From: JBAZDV01 sp041669745
Lineage (GTDB): Archaea; Thermoplasmatota; Thermoplasmata; Methanomassiliicoccales; Methanomethylophilaceae
DNA: 11,417 nucleotides
Direction: 5' to 3'
Assembly: GCA_041669745.1 (NCBI GenBank)
Contig: JBAYAO010000043.1
Span: forward strand, 1-11,417
Shown here: in pieces, positions 6,280 through 11,417 of the stretch
How the letters are laid out: the number at the start of each line of letters is the position of its first letter
Position numbering within the stretch: position 1 is the first letter of the stretch
Made by a program: the position numbers and the translations under genes
Notes under the pieces: model-generated
Told to the model about the DNA's origin: nothing
Seen by the model: only the letters and a program-made list of their open reading frames with translations
Database searches by the model: none

Positions 6280-6294
6280 GGTTTTATAGAAACC
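6280..6294. promoter_or_regulatory. Inverted repeat GGTTT-N5-AAACC overlapping the glutamine synthetase promoter
   Basis: GGTTT and AAACC flank TATAG as a perfect 5+5 bp dyad. It touches the TATA-like element at 6294-6301 and itself contains a second one (TTTATAGA). Outer GG/CC with a 15-bp span resembles the NrpR nitrogen operators of other methanogens (GGAA-N8-TTCC, GGTA-N6-TACC) without matching either. A repressor bound here would block TBP/TFB. Inference from position. Confidence 0.45.
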
Positions 6295-6301
6295 TATATT
6301 A
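6294..6301 (+). promoter_or_regulatory. TATA-like box of a probably leaderless glutamine synthetase mRNA
   Basis: CTATATTA is centred about 27 bp upstream of the A of the ATG at 6325, preceded by purine-rich AGAAA. The bases before the ATG (TCACACCCTTTC) have no Shine-Dalgarno match, which fits a leaderless transcript. TTTATAGA at 6283-6290 is an alternative that would give a leader of about 12 bases. Confidence 0.5.
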
Positions 6302-6324
6302 ACTGTGAAGTATCACACCCTTTC

Positions 6325-8505
6325 ATGAGTAGCAGATTTGATGCCGTCGAAAAGGCATTTGCCCGCGAACCTAACTTTGTGGAAATGCCGGCTAAAACAA
6401 CCTCAGAGTATTACGGATGCAAGGTATTCAACAGGGCGCAGATGCGAAAATATCTGTCCCGTGAGACGAGGAAGACAATCTACGACTCCATCGACGACAA
6501 CATGATCCTCGACAGGAACGTGGCAGAACACGTTGCCGCGGGTATGAAGCAGTGGGCGATGGATATGGGTGCGACGCATTATACTCACTGGTTCCATCCG
6601 CTAACCGGCGGTACAGCGGAGAAACACGATTCATTCGCGGAGCCATACGGTAACGGAGGTGCATTGGAAGAGTTCTCAGGCAAGTTGCTGGCTCAGCAGG
6701 AACCAGATGCATCGTCATTTCCGAACGGCGGGCTTAGGAACACATTCGAGGCCAGGGGATACACGGCATGGGATCCGTCGTCGCCTGCGTTCATCATAGG
6801 GGATACGCTCTGTATCCCCACGGTGTTCATCTCCTATACCGGGGAGGCCCTCGACTACAAGACGCCTTTGCTGAGGTCGATTTCGGCAGTAAGTGCGGCC
6901 GCTACGGCCGTAAGCAGATATTTCAGCGAAGACGTGAAAAGAGTCTACTCATATCTGGGATGGGAACAGGAATACTTCCTGGTGGACACTGAGCTCTACG
7001 GTCTTCGTCCGGATCTCGTGATGACCGAGCGTACGCTGATGGGTCACGGATCTGCCAAGAACCAGCAGCTCGACGATCACTATTTCGGTTCGATACCCCA
7101 GAGGGTCATGGCATTTATGAGGGACCTGGAAGCAGAGGGTTACAAACTGGGCATTCCGATCAAGACGCGACACAATGAGGTTGCGCCTAACCAGTTCGAA
7201 CTTGCCCCTGTCTACGAGGAGACGAATCTGGCAGTGGACCACAATCTAATCCTGATGTCCCTCATGAGGACAACGGCGGAGCGTCACGGATTCAAGGTGT
7301 TGCTCCATGAGAAGCCATTCAAGGGTGTCAACGGGTCCGGAAAGCACTGCAACTGGTCACTCGGGACCGATACGGGGGTGAACCTCATCGCGCCGGGAAA
7401 GACAGACGATGAGAACTTGAGATTCCTGACATTCATGTCGGTCATACTGATGGCCGTCTACAGGAACAACGCGTTGCTCAAGGCGTCTGTGGCGTCTGCG
7501 TCTAACGCTCACAGGCTGGGTGCGAACGAAGCACCGCCGGCCATAATCTCCTCATTCCTCGGAACGCAGATAACGGCGGCCTTCAACGAACTGCTTGAAT
7601 CCAAGGACATGGTCAAGATGGGACACAAGACCGAATTCAGTCTAGGAATTCCGCAGATTCCCGAACTGCTGTTGGATAACACGGACAGGAACAGAACCTC
7701 GCCGTTCGCGTTCACCGGGAACAGATTCGAGTTCCGTGCGGTGGGTTCATCGGCGAACTGTGCATATCCGATGTCGGTCCTAAACACGGTTGTGGCATAT
7801 CAGCTGACATTGTTCAAGAAAGAGGTCGACAAGCTCATAGAGAGCGGAACGGTGAAGGAACAGGCCATACTGCACATGGTGCGCGAGTACTACAAGGAAT
7901 GCAGAGCGGTCTGTTTCGACGGAAACGGATACTCCGAGGAATGGAAGATCGAAGCGAAACGTCGCGGACTCGATTGCGAGACCAGTGTGCCGCTGATATA
8001 CGATGCCTTTTCGACAAAGCAGGCCAAGGAGATATACGCTTCCACGAAGGTGATGACTCCCACGGAGATCCAGGCAAGAAACGAGGTCAACTGGGAGACA
8101 TATTCCAAGAAGGTCGAGATCGAGTCCAGGATGCTTTGCGATCTGTCGCTGAACCATATCCTTCCCGTGGCAACGAGATACCAGTCCATACTTCTGGATA
8201 ACGTATCCAAGATGAAGGCTGTGTTCACGGAGGCCAAGTTCAAGAAACTGGCAGGAGGGCAGATTACGTTGATAGAAGAGATATCCTCACACATCAGCGA
8301 AGTCAGGAAGATGTGTGCCGAACTCGACAAGTTCTGTGACAAATTCCAAGCCATGGACGATATGCGCAAGAGGGCGCTTTCATATCATGACAAGGTACTT
8401 CCGTACTTGGATGACGTGAGGGTGCACATCGATGCTCTGGAGATGATCGTGGACGACGAGATGTGGCCGCTTCCGAAGTACCGCGAGCTCCTGTTCATTC
8501 GTTGA
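6325..8505 (+). CDS. glnN: Glutamine synthetase, type III
   Basis: The 726-residue product has the length of type III glutamine synthetases (about 700-730; types I and II are 350-470). It makes glutamine from glutamate, ammonium and ATP in the cytoplasm. The type III N-terminal domain contains WFHPLTGGTAEKHD (89-102). The catalytic core has EQEYFLVD (214-221) and NEVAPNQFELAPVYEE (284-299), with metal- and glutamate-binding acids, then HEKPFKGVNGSGKHCNW (328-344) around the ATP site, LGANEAPPA (398-406), and RNRTSPFAF (455-463) with FEFRAVGSS (468-476). The C-terminal helical extension (about 600-726) is the type III tail. Type III enzymes form double-ring dodecamers and are best known from Bacteroides and cyanobacteria, so the archaeal copy probably came from bacteria. 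No ribosome binding site precedes the ATG; the mRNA is probably leaderless. It stands alone between its promoter and a strong terminator, with no glnB or amt nearby. Confidence 0.97.
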   Translation: MSSRFDAVEKAFAREPNFVEMPAKTTSEYYGCKVFNRAQMRKYLSRETRKTIYDSIDDNMILDRNVAEHVAAGMKQWAMDMGATHYTHWFHPLTGGTAEKHDSFAEPYGNGGALEEFSGKLLAQQEPDASSFPNGGLRNTFEARGYTAWDPSSPAFIIGDTLCIPTVFISYTGEALDYKTPLLRSISAVSAAATAVSRYFSEDVKRVYSYLGWEQEYFLVDTELYGLRPDLVMTERTLMGHGSAKNQQLDDHYFGSIPQRVMAFMRDLEAEGYKLGIPIKTRHNEVAPNQFELAPVYEETNLAVDHNLILMSLMRTTAERHGFKVLLHEKPFKGVNGSGKHCNWSLGTDTGVNLIAPGKTDDENLRFLTFMSVILMAVYRNNALLKASVASASNAHRLGANEAPPAIISSFLGTQITAAFNELLESKDMVKMGHKTEFSLGIPQIPELLLDNTDRNRTSPFAFTGNRFEFRAVGSSANCAYPMSVLNTVVAYQLTLFKKEVDKLIESGTVKEQAILHMVREYYKECRAVCFDGNGYSEEWKIEAKRRGLDCETSVPLIYDAFSTKQAKEIYASTKVMTPTEIQARNEVNWETYSKKVEIESRMLCDLSLNHILPVATRYQSILLDNVSKMKAVFTEAKFKKLAGGQITLIEEISSHISEVRKMCAELDKFCDKFQAMDDMRKRALSYHDKVLPYLDDVRVHIDALEMIVDDEMWPLPKYRELLFIR

Positions 8506-8513
8506 ATGGGAAT

Positions 8514-8542
8514 GCCGGCAGTTGTGCCGGCTGCTCTTTTTT
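8514..8542 (+). terminator. Hairpin plus T6 terminator after glutamine synthetase
   Basis: GCCGGCA (8514-8520) and TGCCGGC (8525-8531) form a perfect 7-bp stem with a GTTG loop, followed after CTGCTC-type bases by six T (8537-8542). It starts 8 bases past the TGA. This is the shape of a bacterial intrinsic terminator, which is not the rule in archaea, where a T-tract alone often suffices. Confidence 0.75.
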
Positions 8543-8590
8543 ATAACGATATCTCACTAAGATCATTTCAGAACCTCAGACGAAACGGTT

Positions 8591-8605
8591 CCTTTTCGAA
8601 AAAGG
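8591..8605 (-). terminator. Possible terminator of the DUF368 operon
   Basis: On the minus strand CCTTTT-TCG-AAAAGG forms a 6-bp stem with T5 inside its left arm, 7 bases past the DUF368 stop. The T-tract CTTTTT alone could serve as an archaeal terminator for the minus operon; the stem is AT-rich and weak. Confidence 0.4.
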
Positions 8606-8612
8606 GAGAGTC

Positions 8613-9461
8613 TCAGCTGGAGGCGATGTTTCCATTACCGATCCTTTTCCCGTAAACGTTGAAGAGGAGGCTTGCGACGAAACCCAGTACGAACGAGCCT
8701 ATTCCGATGGCGGCGTCTGTTGCGGTCTCCAATCCGGGATATATGATAAGCAGTGAACTGACGGTGAGGCCGAGTATCATGTAGTATGTCAGGCTGTGAT
8801 AGTTTTCCAGGAGGTACGTCATGATCTTCGCGAATCCCAATATGCCTATGATCACACCGATACCTATGGGAATCAGGAAATACATGTCCAGATGCGCCAT
8901 CGCGCTTATGGTTATCTGATAGAGGCCCAGGGCAAGCAACAAGGCCGAACCGCTGATGCCTGGAACGATCTTCGATATCGCCATGATTATCCCGCAGAAA
9001 ATCAGAAGAACGACATTTTCCAACGTATAGTCCAATTCCGTCGTCTGCGCACCGCCGTTGTCCACCAGGAAGAGAATGATCATCAGTATGAATCCGATGA
9101 TGAAACTGATGGCGTATCTCGGTTTTATCGGTTCCTCATTCCTGGCGATCTTATACAGTTCCGGTATCTGTGCGGTTATCAATCCCATGAAGAGGAACAT
9201 TGCCGGAACCTCGTAATTCGTGATTATGAAGTCGAGACCCACTGCGAAGGTCAGCACGCCGAGTACGACACCCGTGCCGAGGGTGGCAAGGAACCAGAAT
9301 TCAGGTCTCCACTTGTGCCATATGTCGCTGATATCCTTAACGGCACGTTCATAGACACCGCAGAGGACGGCGATGATACCGCCACTGACACCCGGGAGGA
9401 TCGCGGCAGAGCCGATCAAAAAACCCATTAAGACATTTCGAACACTCTTATCCTCGGTCAT
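8613..9461 (-). CDS. DUF368 family membrane protein, probable polyprenyl-phosphate translocase
   Basis: The 282-residue product has about eight hydrophobic segments and the two family motifs LPGVSGG (22-28) and VPGISGS (166-172), placed at equivalent points of an internal repeat. Bacterial DUF368 proteins (PopT) have been shown to flip undecaprenyl phosphate back to the cytoplasmic face, so that it can be reused for cell wall glycan synthesis. Archaea lack peptidoglycan; the likely substrate is the dolichol-type phosphate used in N-glycosylation and surface glycan export (inference). The ATG at 9461 has GGAG 5 bases upstream, and only 10 bases separate it from the stop of the preceding gene, so the two are co-transcribed. 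It converges with the glutamine synthetase gene. Family assignment is firm; substrate in this cell is not shown. Confidence 0.9.
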   Translation of the reverse strand: MTEDKSVRNVLMGFLIGSAAILPGVSGGIIAVLCGVYERAVKDISDIWHKWRPEFWFLATLGTGVVLGVLTFAVGLDFIITNYEVPAMFLFMGLITAQIPELYKIARNEEPIKPRYAISFIIGFILMIILFLVDNGGAQTTELDYTLENVVLLIFCGIIMAISKIVPGISGSALLLALGLYQITISAMAHLDMYFLIPIGIGVIIGILGFAKIMTYLLENYHSLTYYMILGLTVSSLLIIYPGLETATDAAIGIGSFVLGFVASLLFNVYGKRIGNGNIASS

Positions 9462-9471
9462 TGGAACTCCG

Positions 9472-10362
9472 TCAGGTCCAATGGTCCTCGAGTTTGTAAC
9501 CTTTTCCCCTCTCCGTTTCCGTCTCCACGAAATACGTCTCGGTGCTTTTTACAGATCTGAACAGGATATCCTCGTAATACCACTGTTCCAGAAAATGCCT
9601 GTTCATGTCATTGAACGTAAGGTATCCCCAGTATATGACGAACAGCCCCAGTGTCAGGACGGAGGCCAGCAGAAAAACCCAGAACGAACGATAGCCGATC
9701 CTGTTCTCGAATTTCTCGGTTTTTATACTGAGACAGGCGGCGATATCGTTGAACTCGTCATAGAACGGTATGGCCCTTTTCTCGTGCTGACGCGGAAAAA
9801 CGGTGATCGAAGGGGCGATGAAGATGGCAAGAACGACAGATACTCCGTAACAGATGGCCACCAGCTGTATCGCGTAAGTTTCCAGATCGACGAACATAAG
9901 GGCCAAGGTACCAGCTATCGCAGGCAGTCCGATGTACATCAATCGGTTCTTGTGGAACGCGGGGTCCTCCTCAGAGAGTATTTCGGCGTCAATGTCCTTG
10001 AGTCTCTGGATCCCATTGGAGATGTCTGCTCCACAGACATAGTTGTTAGCCTCTGCATATTCGATCATGTAATGGCGAAGTTCCCTTTCCCTTTCGGAAT
10101 GTCTTGCGTTCCTTGACATGAGCAGGTAGAAGAGTGCGACTATCAGACCTACGCCGATCATGAATAGCGCTACGAGACTGAACAGCTGTGTGGCCGGAAT
10201 CCCGTGACCGTATTCCCTGTACATCGTGGTCGCGTAATACGTTATCACGACCGCATAGCTGAGAAGTACCAGGACGACCATCATGGGCGGGATAACGGTA
10301 TCCGTTTTCTCCCTCTTCGCTATATTGACTATTATTCCGTTCGCAGCCTCTCTGAGTTCCAT
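9472..10362 (-). CDS. Membrane protein with C-terminal DUF4234-like segment
   Basis: The 296-residue product has five clear hydrophobic segments at about 25-44, 59-82, 142-158, 165-185 and 226-248. A charged cytoplasmic-looking region (84-140) separates the first pair from the second, and another (190-224) precedes the last. The end of the protein, RSFWVFLLASVLTLGLFVIYW (225-245), has the look of DUF4234 (Arg, then TLGLF-x-x-YW in a helix); no function is known for that family. The highly charged tail (266-296) is soluble. It is the promoter-proximal gene of a pair with the DUF368 translocase, so a role with that protein or in the envelope is possible. The ATG at 10362 has only a weak GGA upstream; a TATA-like element at about 10393-10400 would place the start only a few bases ahead. 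Confidence 0.75.
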   Translation of the reverse strand: MELREAANGIIVNIAKREKTDTVIPPMMVVLVLLSYAVVITYYATTMYREYGHGIPATQLFSLVALFMIGVGLIVALFYLLMSRNARHSERERELRHYMIEYAEANNYVCGADISNGIQRLKDIDAEILSEEDPAFHKNRLMYIGLPAIAGTLALMFVDLETYAIQLVAICYGVSVVLAIFIAPSITVFPRQHEKRAIPFYDEFNDIAACLSIKTEKFENRIGYRSFWVFLLASVLTLGLFVIYWGYLTFNDMNRHFLEQWYYEDILFRSVKSTETYFVETETERGKGYKLEDHWT

Positions 10363-10387
10363 TCCGTATCATTTTTGGAAAGGTCGG

Positions 10388-10403
10388 ATAGGATTAATAC
10401 TAT
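10388..10403. promoter_or_regulatory. Shared, nearly palindromic promoter element for two divergent genes
   Basis: ATAGGATTAATACTAT matches its own reverse complement at 14 of 16 positions. Its centre is about 26.5 bp from the ATG at 10422 on the plus strand and about 33 bp from the ATG at 10362 on the minus strand. One TATA-like site could therefore serve both genes; the whole intergenic gap is only 59 bp. Confidence 0.45.
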
Positions 10404-10421
10404 TCCGCCGATGACCGGAAG

Positions 10422-11039
10422 ATGGTTAACGACATCGAAGGCAGTGGCACCGACGGTTTCCCGAACCCTGTCGACCCTGAGGTCGGCAATACAGCATCAA
10501 CGACCTCCGGTACTCCGACGGTGAAGAGGGGGTACAAGGGCTACAGGAGAGCGCCGAGAAGTCTTCAGTTCGCCGTGTTGGTCGCGATGTTGATGTCAGC
10601 CATGTACTTTTTCAGGATATTCCAATACATGCCGACGGCGGTTCAGAGTAAAGACGTTGCAACCGTTCTGTGGACGTTCGTTATGATGCTTCTCTTCTTC
10701 GGGATGTTCGTAAGATTCGTGATATATCTGTTCAGGCTTCCTTCCGGGAGCAGAAGGGCATGGGCAGGCACCGTGCGAATGGCCATTTCCTATGTCGCCC
10801 TGACAGTACTCGGAGAACTTGGTGTACTCCAGATAGCATCCACAACGGTGGACCTAAACATCATCCAGATATCTCCGTGGATAATGTCGGGGGTGATGCT
10901 GCTTCTGATGGTGTACATGTTCATGAAACCGATACGTGATTTCTTCACGCCTACGTATGCGGACAGGGTAGGCGGCACGAGTTGGCTGAAATATGTGTTC
11001 TGGATCGATCCCTTTGACGGCAAAAGGATGATCGTCTAG
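10422..11039 (+). CDS. Four-helix membrane protein of unknown function
   Basis: The 205-residue product begins with a soluble, Gly/Ser/Thr/Pro-rich stretch (1-35), then a basic patch (KRGYKGYRRAPR, 35-46), and four hydrophobic segments at about 48-68, 81-104, 115-137 and 148-168. The C-terminal 35 residues are soluble and end in DPFDGKRMIV. The positive patch before helix 1 suggests a cytoplasmic N-terminus. The ATG at 10422 lacks a spaced ribosome binding site but lies about 26 bp after a TATA-like element, which fits a leaderless mRNA. The stop TAG at 11037-11039 overlaps the stop of the converging acetyltransferase gene. I recognise no family. Confidence 0.75.
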   Translation: MVNDIEGSGTDGFPNPVDPEVGNTASTTSGTPTVKRGYKGYRRAPRSLQFAVLVAMLMSAMYFFRIFQYMPTAVQSKDVATVLWTFVMMLLFFGMFVRFVIYLFRLPSGSRRAWAGTVRMAISYVALTVLGELGVLQIASTTVDLNIIQISPWIMSGVMLLLMVYMFMKPIRDFFTPTYADRVGGTSWLKYVFWIDPFDGKRMIV

Positions 11040-11417
11040 AACAACTGCCTCTTCATGACCATGGTCTGCGGCACATATCCGGACGATTCGTAAAGGGCTA
11101 TGGCCTTTTCGTTGGCAGAACCAACATTCATTGTCATGGACATAAGTCCCTTGTTCCTGCACCAGGTCTCCGCGGCTTCCAGAAGGGATCTTCCCAATCC
11201 TCTACCTCTCAGTCTTTTTTCGACGAATATGCCGAGGAGATAGCCTATGTCATCACAGGTGAACTGATCCTTGCTCTTGCCCATCCAAAGTATCCCGACA
11301 TTCTTTCCGTTGCCGTCCGTAAGGATAAAGGCCTCGTTCTCCATCATGTCACTGTCAAGATTCGTGGATGTTATGCCGAGTATGTCGTTGATCCACAATC
11401 CCTGCATCTCCGCTTCC
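11036..11417 (-). CDS. GNAT-family N-acetyltransferase, 5' end outside window
   Basis: The frame remains open to the right edge (126 residues visible, frame from 11416). GNAT domains are usually about 140-160 residues, so about 20-30 N-terminal residues are probably missing; the ATG at 11407 is likely internal. The acetyl-CoA signature is clear: IFVEKRLRGRGLGRSLLEAAE, in which RGRGLG is the R/Q-x-x-G-x-G/A pyrophosphate loop (about 67-75), followed by the strand MSMTMNVGSANEKAIALYESSGY, typical of motif B with the N-x-x-A-x-x-x-Y-x-x-x-G-Y pattern. It transfers acetyl from acetyl-CoA to an amine; the acceptor cannot be predicted. It converges with the membrane protein gene and overlaps it by four bases, both stops being read from one CTAG. 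Confidence 0.9.
   Translation of the reverse strand, partial: EAEMQGLWINDILGITSTNLDSDMMENEAFILTDGNGKNVGILWMGKSKDQFTCDDIGYLLGIFVEKRLRGRGLGRSLLEAAETWCRNKGLMSMTMNVGSANEKAIALYESSGYVPQTMVMKRQLF

Noticed and set aside
8796..10116. Two long plus-strand frames opposite the DUF368 and DUF4234-like genes
   Set aside because: They are complements of hydrophobic membrane genes, giving His/Gln/Arg-rich products without domains. The minus-strand genes have family motifs and ribosome sites.

Overview
The window reads as a piece of archaeal chromosome, most likely from a host-associated Methanomassiliicoccales-type methanogen (Thermoplasmata-related). This is inferred from several things seen together: TATA boxes about 26-27 bp upstream of a tRNA gene and of ATGs that have no ribosome binding site (leaderless genes), a membrane-anchored surface protein with InlB/Listeria-Bacteroides-type repeats, a bacterial-looking type III glutamine synthetase, and moderately GC-rich genes separated by AT-rich promoters. 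No marker gene (mcr, pyl, rRNA) is present, so the taxonomy is an inference. Nothing looks like a phage, transposon or CRISPR array.

Layout from left to right. (1) The 3' part of a large repeat-containing surface protein with a C-terminal membrane anchor runs off the left edge (+). (2) A tRNA-Arg(UCG) gene follows, with its own TATA box and T-run. (3) A compact five-gene minus-strand operon (6034 down to 1482) encodes a TPR/zinc-cluster protein, a 517-aa zinc-ribbon protein, a small four-helix membrane protein, a coiled-coil protein and a YdjI-like SPFH protein with a Gln-rich linker and two zinc ribbons. It ends at a GC-rich hairpin. (4) A 290-bp divergent intergenic region holds promoters for both directions and four inverted repeats. 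(5) A type III glutamine synthetase gene (+) ends at a textbook hairpin plus T6 terminator. (6) A two-gene minus operon encodes a DUF4234-like membrane protein and a DUF368 polyprenyl-phosphate translocase-like protein. (7) A divergent plus-strand gene encodes a four-helix membrane protein of unknown function. (8) A convergent GNAT acetyltransferase gene runs off the right edge; its stop codon shares the same CTAG with the preceding gene's stop.

How the genes may work together. The most interesting unit is the five-gene operon. Its SPFH protein resembles Bacillus YdjI, which is encoded with PspA and works at the membrane under envelope stress. Here the partners are different: one small integral membrane protein, one coiled-coil protein with an IPGYRGYR motif, and two large soluble proteins that each carry cysteine pairs. 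The gaps of 2-3 nt and the GTGA overlap imply translational coupling and probably a physical complex. I propose a membrane-associated scaffold or stress-response assembly; its function is not known from sequence. The glutamine synthetase would assimilate ammonium and is probably regulated at the dyad overlapping its promoter. The DUF368 protein probably recycles a polyprenyl-phosphate lipid carrier for surface glycan or glycoprotein synthesis, which fits a cell that displays large surface proteins, but no glycosylation gene is present to confirm the link.
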